From Acidobacteriota bacterium (GTDB lineage Bacteria > Acidobacteriota > Terriglobia > 2-12-FULL-54-10): DNA of 64,000 nt. The notes beneath the pieces were generated by a model. It was given only the letters and a program-made list of their open reading frames with translations. It made no database searches and was not told the origin of the DNA. The stretch is from contig JACPPJ010000080.1 in NCBI GenBank assembly GCA_016191085.1, positions 1-64,000 of the forward strand. The letters run 5' to 3'. How positions within the stretch are numbered: position 1 is the stretch's first letter; every line of letters begins with the position of its first letter. This document shows, in pieces, positions 1 through 10,488 of this stretch. Position numbers and translations under genes: made by a program.

Positions 1-1188
<1,188 letters not shown>

Positions 1189-1205
1189 ATAAGAAACGAG
1201 ACTCT

Positions 1206-1532
1206 ATGCTGCGGGAACGCATTCGAATCAGGCTGAAGGCTTACGATCACAGGATTCTGGATCAGTCTACGACCGAAATCGTGGACACGGCCAAGCGGAC
1301 AGGCGCGCAGGTGGCGGGACCGATTCCACTGCCGACGCTCAAGACGAAGTACACCACATTACGCTCGCCGCACGTGGACAAGAAGTCACGCGAGCAGTTT
1401 GAAATCCGCACGCACAAACGCCTGTTGGACATCGTGGAGCCCACGCAGCAAACCGTGGATGCTCTGATGAAGCTGGATCTGCCGGCCGGCGTGGATGTGG
1501 AGATCAAGGCTTTCGGAAAAGAACACAAGTAG
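1206..1532 (+). CDS. rpsJ: 30S ribosomal protein S10
   Basis: S10 (uS10) sits in the 30S head and in other bacteria also serves in Nus-dependent antitermination. The 108-residue product begins with [16 protein letters not shown], the family signature, and contains the conserved [20 protein letters not shown] segment. It is the second gene of the operon, 17 bases after tuf. Length and motifs are normal. Confidence 0.97.
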   Translation: MLRERIRIRLKAYDHRILDQSTTEIVDTAKRTGAQVAGPIPLPTLKTKYTTLRSPHVDKKSREQFEIRTHKRLLDIVEPTQQTVDALMKLDLPAGVDVEIKAFGKEHK

Positions 1533-1533
1533 C

Positions 1534-1574
1534 GCCGCCGTCTCGGCGGCCCTAAGAGCCGGCGGTACGCCGGC
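1534..1574. repeat. Pair of small GC-rich hairpins in the rpsJ-rplC spacer
   Basis: Two perfect 7-bp stems stand side by side: GCCGCCG/CGGCGGC around a TCT loop (1534-1550), and GCCGGCG/CGCCGGC around a GTA loop (1558-1574). They are followed by text resembling the dispersed REP-type units common in acidobacterial genomes. No T tract follows, so this does not look like an intrinsic terminator. It may be neutral or may act in mRNA stability. Confidence 0.6.
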
Positions 1575-1588
1575 GCTACAGGACAAAC

Positions 1589-2221
1589 ATGGTAAACGGG
1601 ATTTTAGGCAAGAAACTGGGCATGTCGCAGATATTCCGCGAAGACGGCGAAATAGTGCCGGTGACGGTTCTGCAGGCCGGTCCTTGCGTGGTGGTGCAGC
1701 GCAAGTCGGCAATGAAGGACGGCTACGAGTCGGCGCAAATAGCGCTAATCGAAGGTCGAGCCAAGCGGCACGCCACGAAGCCGTTGAAGGGTCATTTTGC
1801 GAAATCGAATGTAGCGCCTCAGAGGTTCATTCGCGAGATTCGCCTGCAACCCGGGGCCGAGGATACCAAGCCGGGCGATTCGGTTCTGGTTGGGCAGTTT
1901 CAGCCCAAGGATCGCATCAATGTAACGGGAGTGAGCAAGGGCCGCGGGTTTGCCGGAGTTGTTAAACGGCATCACTTCCACGGTGGTGAGAAATCTCACG
2001 GATCCATGTTTCACCGTGCGCCGGGATCAATTGGCTCTTCCGCTTATCCTTCGCGCGTTTTTCGTGGCATGCGGGCCGCTGGTCACATGGGCGCCGAGCG
2101 CGTGACGGTGAAAAATCTTGAGGTGTTGCGGATTAACGCTGACGAGAATCTGCTGATGGTGAAAGGCGCTGTGCCTGGTCCCAACGGTGGATACCTGGTC
2201 ATTCAGAAGGTAGGGCATTAG
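1589..2221 (+). CDS. rplC: 50S ribosomal protein L3
   Basis: L3 (uL3) is an early-assembling 50S protein whose extension reaches the peptidyl transferase centre. The 210-residue product starts [13 protein letters not shown] and holds the central [14 protein letters not shown] and [13 protein letters not shown] loop segments expected of the family. It is separated from rpsJ by a 56-base spacer with two hairpins. Start and length are normal. Confidence 0.97.
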   Translation: MVNGILGKKLGMSQIFREDGEIVPVTVLQAGPCVVVQRKSAMKDGYESAQIALIEGRAKRHATKPLKGHFAKSNVAPQRFIREIRLQPGAEDTKPGDSVLVGQFQPKDRINVTGVSKGRGFAGVVKRHHFHGGEKSHGSMFHRAPGSIGSSAYPSRVFRGMRAAGHMGAERVTVKNLEVLRINADENLLMVKGAVPGPNGGYLVIQKVGH

Positions 2222-2241
2222 GGCACCTATAGGAATCAATC

Positions 2242-2865
2242 ATGCCGAGTGTAGACGTAAAGAATCTGGAGAATCAAAAGGTCGGCGAGATCGAGCTTTC
2301 CGATAAAGTCTTTGGTGCAGCCGTCAATGAGCACCTGCTGTACGAGGCAGTGCGGCACTACATGGCATCGCGTCGCGCCGGAACCCACGCCACCAAGAAC
2401 CGCAAGCTGGTGGCAGGTAGCGGCCGGAAGCTATGGCGGCAAAAGGGCACGGGCCGCGCTCGCGTCGGAAGTATTCGGTCGCCGCTGTGGAGGCATGGCG
2501 GCACCGTTCACGGTCCGCAGCCGCGCTCGTATGAGTACCGCCTCCCCAAAAAGATGCTGCTCGGCGCGCTACGGTCAGCGCTGTCGTCTAAGGTTGCCGA
2601 ACAGCAACTCACCGTAATCGAGGAGTTCAAGCTCGCGGACCACAAGAGCAAAGCGATGCGCAAGATTCTCGACCGGTTCGAAAGCCCGCGCGCGGTGCTG
2701 ATCGTCGATGCGCCCGGGAACGAAAGCCTGGAGCGCTCCACGCGCAATCTGGAAGGGGTCGAGTTGATGAGCGGCCAGGAGCTGCATCCGTATCATCTAT
2801 TGTGGTGCAAGCGGCTGCTGATCTCGCGTCCGGCGCTGGAACGGTTGCAGGAGGCGCTGGGATGA
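2242..2865 (+). CDS. rplD: 50S ribosomal protein L4
   Basis: L4 (uL4) lines the peptide exit tunnel; in enterobacteria it also autoregulates the S10 operon. The 207-residue protein has the basic tunnel loop RKLWRQKGTGRARVGS and the HGGTVHGPQPRSY motif. The gene begins 20 bases after rplC and its stop overlaps the rplW start (ATGA), indicating translational coupling. No E. coli-like S10 leader is visible, so L4-mediated control is not claimed. Confidence 0.97.
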   Translation: MPSVDVKNLENQKVGEIELSDKVFGAAVNEHLLYEAVRHYMASRRAGTHATKNRKLVAGSGRKLWRQKGTGRARVGSIRSPLWRHGGTVHGPQPRSYEYRLPKKMLLGALRSALSSKVAEQQLTVIEEFKLADHKSKAMRKILDRFESPRAVLIVDAPGNESLERSTRNLEGVELMSGQELHPYHLLWCKRLLISRPALERLQEALG

Positions 2866-3152
2866 ATCACTTTCAAATAATCCGCCGTCCGATCATCACT
2901 GAGAAGGGCCTCACCGCCAAAGATGAGCGCCGTACCCTTTGTTTCGAAGTGCATCCGAACGCCAGCAAGACGGAAGTGAAAGAAGCCGTACAGAAGCTGT
3001 TCAAGGTGCAGGTAGAGTCTGTGCGAACCGCCAACTTTTTCGGCAAGCTGCGGCGCCGCGGCCGGACTAGCGGTTTTCGCAGCGACTGGAAGAAAGCTTA
3101 CGTGAAGCTCAAAGCCGGCGAGAAAATGATCGAATACGGAGAGAAGGCGTAG
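2862..3152 (+). CDS. rplW: 50S ribosomal protein L23
   Basis: L23 (uL23) sits at the tunnel exit and docks trigger factor and SRP. The chosen ATG at 2862 overlaps the rplD stop and gives a 96-residue protein starting [15 protein letters not shown], the usual N-terminus. The [18 protein letters not shown] loop is present. An in-frame start further upstream would run through rplD and is not supported. Confidence 0.96.
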   Translation: MNHFQIIRRPIITEKGLTAKDERRTLCFEVHPNASKTEVKEAVQKLFKVQVESVRTANFFGKLRRRGRTSGFRSDWKKAYVKLKAGEKMIEYGEKA

Positions 3153-3330
3153 CGGGCCAAGCCGTAAGGGCACGGGTTCAACCGTGCCAGAGCAGTTCGT
3201 GAACAAGGCGGCTTCAGCCGCTGAGGGCCGCGGACCTCAGGGGCTAAAGCCCGGCGTTATCGGGTGCTTGTTCGGCATGGCTGAAGCCATGCCCTTAAAA
3301 TACCGCCGGCGCCCAAGCGAGGAAAGAGAA
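3153..3330. repeat. 178-bp REP-like spacer between rplW and rplB
   Basis: This unusually long spacer holds stacked palindromes: GGCACGG/CCGTGCC near 3168-3187, a GCGGCTTCAGCCGC unit near 3210, and GGCATGGCT-GA-AGCCATGCC at 3274-3293. A related unit with the same layout lies at 30010-30030. The same stretch is open in the rplB frame, but that extension has no L2 homology and the rplB start at 3331 has its own ribosome binding site. It is most likely a dispersed intergenic repeat inserted in the operon. Confidence 0.65.
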
Positions 3331-4158
3331 ATGCCAGTCAAAACTTACAGGCCAGTGACCCCCACGCGGCGCTTTGCGACCATCGTGAGCCGCGAAGAGA
3401 TCACGGCGCAAAAGCCGCTGAAATCTCTGGTGCGGCCGCTGCGGAAGACGGGCGGGCGTAACTCCGTGGGCCAGATTTCCGTTCGCCACCATGGCGGCGG
3501 CCACAAGAGGCAGTATCGCGTCATTGATTTTCGACGCGACAAGCAGGGCATCCCGGCACGCGTGGCGGCGATCGAGTACGATCCCAATCGCTCGGCCCGC
3601 ATCGCGCGACTGCATTATGCCGATGGCGAGAAGCGATACATTCTGGCTCCGGCTGGGTTGCAAGTCGGCAGCACATTGACCTCAGGTCCGGAGGCGGACA
3701 TCCTCGTTGGCAACGCACTTCCTCTTAAGAACATTCCGGTCGGCACCACCATTCACAACATAGAACTAAGGCCCGGCAAGGGAGCGCAGATGGTGCGCAG
3801 CGCGGGAGGCTCGGCTCAACTGGTTTCGAGAGAAGCCGACATCGCACTGGTCAAGCTGCCTTCGGGCGAGACACGCAAGATCGCGGTCAACTGTATGGCC
3901 ACGATCGGCCAGGTGGGCAACACCGATCATGAAAACATCTCGATCGGAAAGGCCGGCCGTAAGCGGTGGATGGGTGTACGGCCCACCGTTCGCGGCGTGG
4001 CGATGAACCCGGTGGATCATCCGCACGGGGGCGGTGAAGGAAAGACTTCCGGCGGACGGAACCCTGTTACGCCTTGGGGACAGCCTACGCGAGGCTATAA
4101 GACCCGGAGCAACAAGCGTACGGATCGGTTCATTGTGTCCCGGCGTAAGCCGCGCTGA
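3331..4158 (+). CDS. rplB: 50S ribosomal protein L2
   Basis: L2 (uL2) bridges the subunits and is needed for peptidyl transferase activity. The ATG at 3331, preceded by GAGGAAAGAGAA, gives 275 residues starting [15 protein letters not shown]. The core motifs are [19 protein letters not shown] and, near the C-terminus, [18 protein letters not shown] with the functional histidine. The length equals the family norm, which supports this start over the longer reading frame. Confidence 0.97.
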   Translation: MPVKTYRPVTPTRRFATIVSREEITAQKPLKSLVRPLRKTGGRNSVGQISVRHHGGGHKRQYRVIDFRRDKQGIPARVAAIEYDPNRSARIARLHYADGEKRYILAPAGLQVGSTLTSGPEADILVGNALPLKNIPVGTTIHNIELRPGKGAQMVRSAGGSAQLVSREADIALVKLPSGETRKIAVNCMATIGQVGNTDHENISIGKAGRKRWMGVRPTVRGVAMNPVDHPHGGGEGKTSGGRNPVTPWGQPTRGYKTRSNKRTDRFIVSRRKPR

Positions 4159-4202
4159 TTTGGGATTTGGATATTGGGATTTGGTTCTTGGAGTGATTAT
4201 TT

Positions 4203-4505
4203 ATGGCACGGTCGGTCAAAAAAGGCGCGTTCGTTGATGACCACCTGATGAAAAAGGTGGACGAACTCAACCGCCGAAATGAAAAGAAGGTTTTGAAAAC
4301 GTGGTCGCGGCGCTCCACCGTCACGCCGGATATGGTGGCGCACACAATCGCGGTGCACAACGGCAAGAAGTTTATTCCCATTTACATCTCCGAGAATATG
4401 GTAGGACACAAGCTCGGAGAATTCTCGGCCACGAGGACGTTCAAGGGACATTCGGTGAAATCAGCCGCGGAAAGATCGGCGTCGCCGGCGCCGCGTCCGG
4501 CATAG
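4203..4505 (+). CDS. rpsS: 30S ribosomal protein S19
   Basis: S19 (uS19) sits in the 30S head beside S13. The 100-residue product opens [15 protein letters not shown] and contains [21 protein letters not shown] and [13 protein letters not shown] short Ala/Pro/Ser-rich tail follows the conserved core. The 44-base spacer after rplB contains a repeated TTGGGATTTGG motif. Confidence 0.97.
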   Translation: MARSVKKGAFVDDHLMKKVDELNRRNEKKVLKTWSRRSTVTPDMVAHTIAVHNGKKFIPIYISENMVGHKLGEFSATRTFKGHSVKSAAERSASPAPRPA

Positions 4506-4550
4506 TTTCAGAGCCGCGACCGCGACGGAGCGGTCTTATGGGTGTTAGCG

Positions 4551-4925
4551 ATGGAAGCCAGAGCAGAAGCAAAATTCGTTCGTGTTTCACCGCGCAAGGC
4601 GCGGCTAGTCCTGGACATGATTCGTGGCAAGGATGCCGGACTGGCCATGAACACGTTGCGGTTTACCAAGAAGCGCGTGGCCGAAGAGGTTGGGAAGGTG
4701 TTGCGTTGCGCGATCGCCAACGCCGAGGGCAAGTCGGAAACGGTTGACGTGGACGACCTGTATGTCTCTGGGGCGTACGCTAACGACGGTCCGCGGGCGA
4801 AAAGAATTCGTCCGGCGCCCATGGGCCGGGCATATCGGTATCAACGACGCACGGCGCACATCATTGTCGAAGTCGCCGAGAAGCACGAGAGAGCAAACTC
4901 TAAGCCCCTAAATCCGAAATCGTAG
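4551..4925 (+). CDS. rplV: 50S ribosomal protein L22
   Basis: L22 (uL22) has a beta hairpin in the exit tunnel. From the ATG at 4551 the protein is 124 residues, starting MEARAEAKFVRVSPRKARLV, with the tunnel-loop region PRAKRIRPAPMGRAYRYQRRTAHI. A GTG nine bases upstream is in frame, but the ATG matches family N-termini better. The ribosome binding site is weak, perhaps compensated by coupling to rpsS. Confidence 0.95.
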   Translation: MEARAEAKFVRVSPRKARLVLDMIRGKDAGLAMNTLRFTKKRVAEEVGKVLRCAIANAEGKSETVDVDDLYVSGAYANDGPRAKRIRPAPMGRAYRYQRRTAHIIVEVAEKHERANSKPLNPKS

Positions 4926-4972
4926 ATTTTTAGGATTCAGAGCTTATTTAGAGGTTTTTACGAAGGAGTTTT

Positions 4973-5650
4973 ATGGGACAGAAAGTCCATCCGTACGGGT
5001 TTCGGCTGGGGTACAACAAACCCTGGAAGTCCCGCTGGTTCGCCAAACGCGACTACAGCGCATGGCTGCATGAAGATTTGAAACTGAAGCGTGCTCTGAA
5101 GGACCGGCTGCGCTCCGCCGGCATCTCCAGCATCGAGATCGACCGCATGGCCAACAAGCTTCGCGTGAGTATCCGCACGGCGCGGCCAGGCATCATCATC
5201 GGACGCAAGGGCTCCGAGATTGACAAGCTGAAAGCCGACCTGCAAAAGCAGACCGGCCGCGAGATCTTCCTCGATATCCAGGAAGTTTACAAGCCCGAGC
5301 TGGATGCGCAGCTCGTTTCGGAAGCAATCGCGCTGCAGCTTGAGAAGCGCATCGCCTTCCGGCGCGCAGTGCGTAAGGCGGTGGATTCGGCGCTGCGGTT
5401 CGGTTGCAAGGGGATTAAGGTCCGCGTCTCGGGACGCTTGAACGGCGCGGAGATCGCGCGCAGTGAGTGGTACCTGCAAGGCCGGCTGCCGCTCCAGACG
5501 CTGCGAGCCGATATTGATTACGGCTTCGCCGAGGCGCGCACCACTTATGGCGTAATCGGCGTCAAAGCGTGGGTCTACAAGGGCGAGATTCTGGAAGCCA
5601 AGAAGCGCCGCGAAACGCCCGCAAGAGAAAAGGCGGCAGTGCCGGCGTAG
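4973..5650 (+). CDS. rpsC: 30S ribosomal protein S3
   Basis: S3 (uS3) forms part of the mRNA entry helicase site. The 225-residue protein starts [14 protein letters not shown], has the KH-domain motif [16 protein letters not shown] near residue 75, and the C-terminal [30 protein letters not shown] block. A strong AAGGAG lies just before the ATG. Confidence 0.98.
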   Translation: MGQKVHPYGFRLGYNKPWKSRWFAKRDYSAWLHEDLKLKRALKDRLRSAGISSIEIDRMANKLRVSIRTARPGIIIGRKGSEIDKLKADLQKQTGREIFLDIQEVYKPELDAQLVSEAIALQLEKRIAFRRAVRKAVDSALRFGCKGIKVRVSGRLNGAEIARSEWYLQGRLPLQTLRADIDYGFAEARTTYGVIGVKAWVYKGEILEAKKRRETPAREKAAVPA

Positions 5651-5653
5651 TTG

Positions 5654-5686
5654 GTAGCCACGGCACGTTTATTGTGCCGTGGGCTT
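5654..5686. repeat. Palindromic REP-like unit in the rpsC-rplP spacer
   Basis: The arms CCACGGCAC (5658-5666) and GTGCCGTGG (5674-5682) form a perfect 9-bp stem, inside the frame GGTAGCCACGG...CCGTGGGCTTGT. A unit with the same frame but different inner stem bases occurs at 40338-40365, so this is a dispersed family with compensated stem changes rather than chance. Confidence 0.65.
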
Positions 5687-5710
5687 GTGAGTTGATAAGG
5701 ACAGTAAGCC

Positions 5711-6133
5711 ATGTTAATGCCGAAAAAAGTGAAGCACCGCAAGCAGCACCGTGGCCGGCGTAACGGCAAGGCGTGGCGCGGCTCGGAATTGAAATTTGGC
5801 GAGTTCGGCTTGAAGGTGCTGGAGCCGGCCTGGATCACCGACCGGCAGATTGAAGCGAGCCGCGTCGCCATGACGCGATCTATCAAGCGCGGCGGCAAGA
5901 TTTGGATTCGCCTGTTCCCGGACAAGCCGATCACCAAGAAGCCTGCTGAAACGCGTATGGGCAAGGGCAAAGGAGCGCCGGAGGGCTGGGTGGCGGTGGT
6001 TCGTCCCGGAAAGATCCTGTTCGAAATGGAAGGGGTCTCGGAGGAGATCGCGCGCCAAGCAATGGCGCTGGCGCAGCATAAGCTGCCCGCTAAAACAAAA
6101 TTCGTCAGCCGCGCGGGAGCGATGTTGCCATGA
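5711..6133 (+). CDS. rplP: 50S ribosomal protein L16
   Basis: L16 (uL16) organises the tRNA binding sites of the 50S subunit. The 140-residue product starts [16 protein letters not shown] and includes [52 protein letters not shown] and the C-terminal KLPAKTKFV. It overlaps rpmC by four bases (ATGA). Confidence 0.97.
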   Translation: MLMPKKVKHRKQHRGRRNGKAWRGSELKFGEFGLKVLEPAWITDRQIEASRVAMTRSIKRGGKIWIRLFPDKPITKKPAETRMGKGKGAPEGWVAVVRPGKILFEMEGVSEEIARQAMALAQHKLPAKTKFVSRAGAMLP

Positions 6134-6336
6134 AAGCCGAAAAGATTCGAGAGATGAGCGAAGCCGAGCTGGAAATCCAGATTCACGACCTGGAATCCCA
6201 GATCTGGAAGCTGCGGTTCCAGTCCGCCACCGGGCAGACCGAGGGCTTGGGCAAGATCCGCGGGCTGCGCAGGGATATTGCGCGGTCGAAAACTATTCTG
6301 AGGGAAAGAGAGTCAAAGCAGAGCCATGGCGGATAA
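6130..6336 (+). CDS. rpmC: 50S ribosomal protein L29
   Basis: L29 (uL29) is a two-helix protein at the tunnel exit next to L23. The 68-residue product has the family pattern EIRxMSxAELE...L..Q.WKLRFQ.ATGQ and the terminal [15 protein letters not shown] helix. It overlaps both neighbours (rplP by four bases, rpsQ by eleven), as usual for this tightly packed segment. Confidence 0.95.
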   Translation: MKAEKIREMSEAELEIQIHDLESQIWKLRFQSATGQTEGLGKIRGLRRDIARSKTILRERESKQSHGG

Positions 6337-6679
6337 CACAGCCGCAACCACAGCAAGCCGGGACGGGGCCAAGCACCGGAGCGCGAAGGTCGGCCAAGTG
6401 ACCAGCCGCTCCGGCAACAAGACGATCGTGGTGGAGGTAACGCGGCGCGTACAGCACCCCCTCTACAAACGTTTCGTGAATAAGACCAAGAAATTTTACG
6501 CTCATGATGAGCAGAACCAGTCGCAGGTCGGCGACCGCGTGCGCATTGTAGAAACGCGCCCATTAAGCAGGCTGAAGCGGTGGCGGCTGGTGCAGATTGT
6601 GCACCGCAGCGCGCTAGGCGAGCTGAAGCGAACAGCAGAGGTTACGCCAGAGCAGCCGGAGCAGGAGAGCGGATCATGA
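6326..6679 (+). CDS. rpsQ: 30S ribosomal protein S17
   Basis: S17 (uS17) is a primary 16S rRNA-binding protein with an OB fold. The core [27 protein letters not shown] and [21 protein letters not shown] is intact. The 117-residue protein is longer than the usual 80-90, owing to an Ala/Thr-rich N-terminal extension and a Glu/Pro-rich tail. Its stop overlaps rplN (ATGA). Confidence 0.96.
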   Translation: MADNTAATTASRDGAKHRSAKVGQVTSRSGNKTIVVEVTRRVQHPLYKRFVNKTKKFYAHDEQNQSQVGDRVRIVETRPLSRLKRWRLVQIVHRSALGELKRTAEVTPEQPEQESGS

Positions 6680-7044
6680 TCAAGATGCGAAGTATTCTGG
6701 AAGTGGCGGATAACTCCGGCGCGCGCCGGATCTCTTGCATTCTGCCTTTGGGCGGCTCGGTGGGCGGGCGCGCCACGCTGGGCGACATCATCACAGCCAA
6801 CGTAAAAGAGGCCGCTCCTGACAGCAACGTGAAAAAGGGGTCGGTCGTGAAGGCCGTGGTCGTCCGCACGCGTAAGGAAGTCCGCCGGCGTGATGGGTCG
6901 TTCATTCGATTCGACCAGAATGCGGCTGTGCTGATCAACGACGCCGGCGAGCCGATCGGTACGCGCGTTTTCGGGCCGGTAGCGCGCGAATTGCGCGACA
7001 AGAAATTTTTGAAAATAGTTTCTCTGGCTCCAGAGGTGTTGTAA
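6676..7044 (+). CDS. rplN: 50S ribosomal protein L14
   Basis: L14 (uL14) takes part in the intersubunit bridge and binds the silencing factor RsfS in other bacteria. Starting at the ATG overlapping the rpsQ stop gives 122 residues: [19 protein letters not shown], the family start. The [31 protein letters not shown] and [13 protein letters not shown] motifs are all present. Confidence 0.97.
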   Translation: MIKMRSILEVADNSGARRISCILPLGGSVGGRATLGDIITANVKEAAPDSNVKKGSVVKAVVVRTRKEVRRRDGSFIRFDQNAAVLINDAGEPIGTRVFGPVARELRDKKFLKIVSLAPEVL

Positions 7045-7050
7045 GCCGTC

Positions 7051-7371
7051 ATGTTAGCCATTAAAAAGAACGACCAAGTTAAAGTTGTCGCGGGGCGCGA
7101 CCGTGGCAAGTCGGGACGTGTGCTCAGCGTGGACCATGACAAATCGCGCATTCTGGTGGAGCACGTCCAGATGCTGAAGCACCACATGCGCCCCAATCCG
7201 AAGAAGAATATTAAGGGCGGTATTATGGAGCGTGAAAGCTGGATCAGCCGCTCTAACGTGATGCTGCTGTGTCCCAGTTGCGGTCCCATCCGCTTCAAAA
7301 TGCAGTTGCTGCCCGACGGGCGAAAGGTCCGCGCCTGCCGCAAGTGCGGTAACACGCTGGATCAGGGATAA
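7051..7371 (+). CDS. rplX: 50S ribosomal protein L24
   Basis: L24 (uL24) initiates 50S assembly. The N-terminal KOW motif (DQVKVVAGRDRGKSGRVLSV) is clear. The 106-residue protein keeps a CPSC...CRKC pair in its C-terminal half, consistent with a zinc-binding form of L24. It lies six bases after rplN. Confidence 0.96.
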   Translation: MLAIKKNDQVKVVAGRDRGKSGRVLSVDHDKSRILVEHVQMLKHHMRPNPKKNIKGGIMERESWISRSNVMLLCPSCGPIRFKMQLLPDGRKVRACRKCGNTLDQG

Positions 7372-7380
7372 GGAAAGAAA

Positions 7381-7920
7381 ATGAGCCGACTCCTGGCGAA
7401 ATACAAAACCGAAGTTGCCCCCGCCCTGCAGAAGGAGTTCTCGTACAAGAACCCCATGGCGATTCCGCGGCTGCGCAAAGTCGTCGTGAATATCGGCGTG
7501 GGCGAGGCCACTCAGAATATCAAGCTGCTGGACGGCGCTACCCACGACCTGACGCAGATCACGGGGCAAAAGCCGGTGCAGCACCGGGCGCGCAAGTCCA
7601 TCGCGCAGTTTAAAGTCCGCAAAGGGCAGCCGATTGGGGTCTCAGTAACGCTGAGAGGCCGGCGCATGTACGAATTCCTGGACCGGCTGTTCAATGTCGC
7701 ACTGCCTCGCGTGCGCGACTTTCGCGGGCTTCCTTCGAAAGCGTTCGACGGGCGCGGTAATTACACCATCGGCATCCGCGACCAGTTGATCTTTCCGGAG
7801 ATCGATTATGCCAAGGTGGACAAGATCCGCGGAATGAATATTACCGTGGTAACGGATGCGAAGACGGACGAAGAGGCGCTGGCGCTGTTGCGCCACATGG
7901 GCCTTCCGTTCCGTAGCTAA
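7381..7920 (+). CDS. rplE: 50S ribosomal protein L5
   Basis: L5 (uL5) binds 5S rRNA and contacts the P-site tRNA. The 179-residue product has [41 protein letters not shown] and [24 protein letters not shown]. The GGAAAGAAA before the ATG supplies the ribosome binding site. It is complete and of normal length. Confidence 0.97.
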   Translation: MSRLLAKYKTEVAPALQKEFSYKNPMAIPRLRKVVVNIGVGEATQNIKLLDGATHDLTQITGQKPVQHRARKSIAQFKVRKGQPIGVSVTLRGRRMYEFLDRLFNVALPRVRDFRGLPSKAFDGRGNYTIGIRDQLIFPEIDYAKVDKIRGMNITVVTDAKTDEEALALLRHMGLPFRS

Positions 7921-7975
7921 CGTAAGAGAAATGAAACGCGGCACTGCGGTGCCGCTCGCAAGGGAGTTAACAACA

Positions 7976-8188
7976 GTGGCAAAAACGTCCAGTGTTGCCA
8001 AGACGAATAAGAGGCCAAAATTCGCGCATGACGTCAACGGGAGAGTCAAAAGTGTGCGGCAGCACAACCGCTGCAAGCTGTGCGGCCGGCCACGCGCTTT
8101 TCTGAGGAAGTTCCAGATCTGCCGCCTGTGCTTCCGGTCACTGGCGCTGCAGGGTGAGATTCCGGGCGTCAAGAAATCGAGCTGGTAA
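7976..8188 (+). CDS. rpsZ: 30S ribosomal protein S14, zinc type (type Z)
   Basis: S14 (uS14) helps assemble the 30S head. The chosen GTG at 7976 follows AGGGAG and gives 70 residues, slightly longer than the usual 61 because of a Lys/Thr/Ser-rich N-terminus. The zinc form is shown by CKLC and CRLC, and by the ending [11 protein letters not shown]. An ATG at 7931 is in frame but would add an unrelated stretch. Confidence 0.93.
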   Translation: MAKTSSVAKTNKRPKFAHDVNGRVKSVRQHNRCKLCGRPRAFLRKFQICRLCFRSLALQGEIPGVKKSSW

Positions 8189-8275
8189 GGCCGGCAGTCA
8201 GCATTCAGCTATCAGCAGTCAGTCAGCGGCTGAAAGCTGATTCGCTGAGGGCTGATCGCTGAAAAGGATTGAGAG
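8189..8275. repeat. CAGTCAGC-type low-complexity spacer between rpsZ and rpsH
   Basis: This 90-base spacer is built from degenerate copies of CAGTCAGC, TATCAGC and their inverted partner GCTGA, for example AGTCAGCGGCTGAAAGCTGA. The mixture of both orientations allows local hairpins. A related CAGCTATCAGC word appears at 15938-15948. It has no coding character. Confidence 0.55.
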
Positions 8276-8279
8276 GTAA

Positions 8280-8678
8280 ATGAATACTACCGATACTGTC
8301 GCGGATATGCTGACGAGGATTCGCAACGCCAGCCGGGCGCGTCATCCCAAGCTGGAGATGCCCGGTTCGCGTCTGAAGGCGGAGATCGCGAAAATACTCA
8401 AAGAGGAAGGTTATATTTCTTCCTTCAAGCTGGCCGAAGAAAGCCGCAAGAAGACGCTGCGCATCACGCTGAAGTACGGTCCCGATGGCAAACCGGCCAT
8501 CTCGGACGTGGTGCGCGTGTCGCGGCCCGGCCGGCGCGTTTATGCATCAAGGACGGAGATTCCTCGGGTGTTAGGAGGTTTGGGCAACGCTGTCCTAACC
8601 ACTCCGCGCGGCCTAATGACGGACAAGAAAGCCCGCAAGGCCGGTGTCGGCGGCGAGGTTCTGCTGGAAATCTGGTAA
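8280..8678 (+). CDS. rpsH: 30S ribosomal protein S8
   Basis: S8 (uS8) binds 16S helix 21; in E. coli it also represses the spc operon. The 132-residue protein starts MNTTDTVADMLTRIRNASRARH and ends with GLMTDKKARKAGVGGEVLLEIW, both diagnostic. The ATG follows GAGAGGTAA. Confidence 0.97.
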   Translation: MNTTDTVADMLTRIRNASRARHPKLEMPGSRLKAEIAKILKEEGYISSFKLAEESRKKTLRITLKYGPDGKPAISDVVRVSRPGRRVYASRTEIPRVLGGLGNAVLTTPRGLMTDKKARKAGVGGEVLLEIW

Positions 8679-8722
8679 GACGGTAGGCCGTGAGCCTGCT
8701 CTATCGGAAACGAGAGATTGCG

Positions 8723-9262
8723 ATGTCAAGAGTTGGAAAAAAACCGATTCCCCTAGCCAAGCAAGTACAGGTGAAGATCGCGGATCAAGAGGTCGAGGTG
8801 AAAGGCCCCAGGGGGCAACTGGTGGTGGAGGTGCCTGAAGGCCTCACTGTGCTGAAGAAAGACAATCACCTCGTTGCGGAAAGGAAAGACGATACCTGGG
8901 CCGCTCGCCATGGACTGTTTCGCAGCTTGCTAGCCAATGCGGTAACGGGAGTGACGACGGGGTTCCAAAAAGATCTGGAGATTGTGGGCATCGGCTACCG
9001 CGCCGATCTCAAGGGCAAGTCCGTTGTGTTTACGCTAGGGTACTCCCATCCGGTGGAATTCCCCGTGCCGCCCGGAATTCAAGTAACGGTCGAGCGCCAG
9101 GTGCGGCTCTCGGTGAGCGGAATCGACAAGCAGAAAGTAGGGCAGGCGGCCGCAGATATCCGCTCCCTGCGCAAGCCGGATCCGTATAAGAACAAGGGCA
9201 TCCGCTACGTCGGCGAGGTACTGCGGAAGAAGGTCGGAAAGACCGGAGCTACGGCGAAATAG
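8723..9262 (+). CDS. rplF: 50S ribosomal protein L6
   Basis: L6 (uL6) lies near the GTPase centre. The ATG at 8723 gives 179 residues starting MSRVGKKPIPL, the usual N-terminus, so in-frame upstream starts were not used. The C-terminal signature RKPDPYKNKGIRYVGEVLRKKVGKTG is present. Confidence 0.97.
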   Translation: MSRVGKKPIPLAKQVQVKIADQEVEVKGPRGQLVVEVPEGLTVLKKDNHLVAERKDDTWAARHGLFRSLLANAVTGVTTGFQKDLEIVGIGYRADLKGKSVVFTLGYSHPVEFPVPPGIQVTVERQVRLSVSGIDKQKVGQAAADIRSLRKPDPYKNKGIRYVGEVLRKKVGKTGATAK

Positions 9263-9288
9263 GGAAATAGGGAACAGGGAATAGAGCG

Positions 9289-9651
9289 ATGATTACGCAA
9301 ACAGCGCGCAACGTTTCGCGGCAGAAAATTCACCAGCGCATTCGCCAGAGGCTGCGTGGTTCGCAGGCTAGGCCGCGTCTGAATGTTTTTCGCTCGCTGA
9401 AGAACATTTATGTGCAGGTGATCGATGACCGGCGTGGGGTCACGCTGGCAGCGGCAAGTTCCGCAGAAAAAGGATTTCCGCTGGCCGGAGGCGGCAACAT
9501 CGCCGCGGCGAAAGAGGTGGGCAAGCTGATCGCCAAGAGAGCCTTGGAGAAAGGTATTCAACAGGTGGCGATGGACCGCGGTGGCTACCGCTATCACGGT
9601 CGCGTCAAGGCACTGGCGGACGCAGCCCGCGAAGCCGGATTGAAGTTTTAA
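9289..9651 (+). CDS. rplR: 50S ribosomal protein L18
   Basis: L18 (uL18) carries 5S rRNA into the 50S subunit. The 120-residue product has the [20 protein letters not shown] core and the C-terminal [25 protein letters not shown] signature. The 26-base spacer after rplF repeats the word GGGAAATAGGGAACAGGGAA. Confidence 0.97.
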   Translation: MITQTARNVSRQKIHQRIRQRLRGSQARPRLNVFRSLKNIYVQVIDDRRGVTLAAASSAEKGFPLAGGGNIAAAKEVGKLIAKRALEKGIQQVAMDRGGYRYHGRVKALADAAREAGLKF

Positions 9652-9661
9652 GGAGGGTGGT

Positions 9662-10201
9662 TTGGGTAAACGGATTGATCCCGCCTTGTTACAACTGAAG
9701 GACCAGGTGGTTTCCATTAACCGGGTCACGAAGGTCGTCAAGGGCGGCAAGAATCTCAGCTTTAGCGCCCTGGTCGTTGTCGGTGACCCGAGCCAGGGAA
9801 TCGTCGGTTACGGCATGGGCAAGGCCAAAGAAGTGCCCGCCGCTATTCGCAAGGGCATCGAAGTCGCGAAGAAAAATTTGACCAAGGTCAACCTGTACAA
9901 CACTACTGTGCCGCACATGATCGTTGGCCACTACGGAGCGGGTATGGTCCTGCTCAAGCCTGCGCCGGAAGGCACGGGCGTCATCGCCGGCGGGCCTGTG
10001 CGGGCCGTCTTGCAAGCTGCGGGCGTCGCGAATGTTTACACCAAATCGCTGGGGACTACCAACCCTCACAACGTGATTCGCGCGACCATGGTAGCGCTTT
10101 CGCAGCTCCGCGACCGCACGCGTCCCGCGCCCGCGGGTACGACGGCGGAAAGCGCTGCGGCGCCCGCGGCTCCGGCTGCGGCACAGCCCGCGGCCTCATA
10201 G
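9662..10201 (+). CDS. rpsE: 30S ribosomal protein S5
   Basis: S5 (uS5) affects translational accuracy and mRNA unwinding. Translation appears to start at TTG 9662, placed after a strong AAGGAGG. The protein starts [28 protein letters not shown] and contains [17 protein letters not shown] and [18 protein letters not shown]. An Ala/Pro-rich tail of about 25 residues extends the 179-residue protein. Confidence 0.96.
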   Translation: MGKRIDPALLQLKDQVVSINRVTKVVKGGKNLSFSALVVVGDPSQGIVGYGMGKAKEVPAAIRKGIEVAKKNLTKVNLYNTTVPHMIVGHYGAGMVLLKPAPEGTGVIAGGPVRAVLQAAGVANVYTKSLGTTNPHNVIRATMVALSQLRDRTRPAPAGTTAESAAAPAAPAAAQPAAS

Positions 10202-10220
10202 AGCATAGAAAGCGGCAGGC

Positions 10221-10406
10221 ATGACTGAAAAAGGTACGATCAAAATTCGATTGGTCCGCAGCGGCATCGGCTCTCCCAAGAAACTAAAGGTAGTGCTGCA
10301 AGGCTTGGGTTTGCGGAAACTGCAGCAGGTAGTCGAGAAGCCGGACAACGACGGCATCCGCGGCATGGTTGCCAAGGTGTCGCACCTAGTCGAGATTGTA
10401 GAGTAA
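10221..10406 (+). CDS. rpmD: 50S ribosomal protein L30
   Basis: L30 (uL30) is a small 50S protein lost in some bacterial lineages. The 61-residue product has KIRLVRSGIGSPKKLKVVLQGLGLRKLQQVV and the conserved NDGIRGMVAKVSHLVEI ending. It lies 19 bases after rpsE. Confidence 0.95.
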   Translation: MTEKGTIKIRLVRSGIGSPKKLKVVLQGLGLRKLQQVVEKPDNDGIRGMVAKVSHLVEIVE

Positions 10407-10488
10407 CGAACAGAGCCGCGACCGGAACGGCGCGGTGATTGCCGCGAATAGTTGAAGTTGTGGTAAACGCGGGAAGGAGGATGGATAC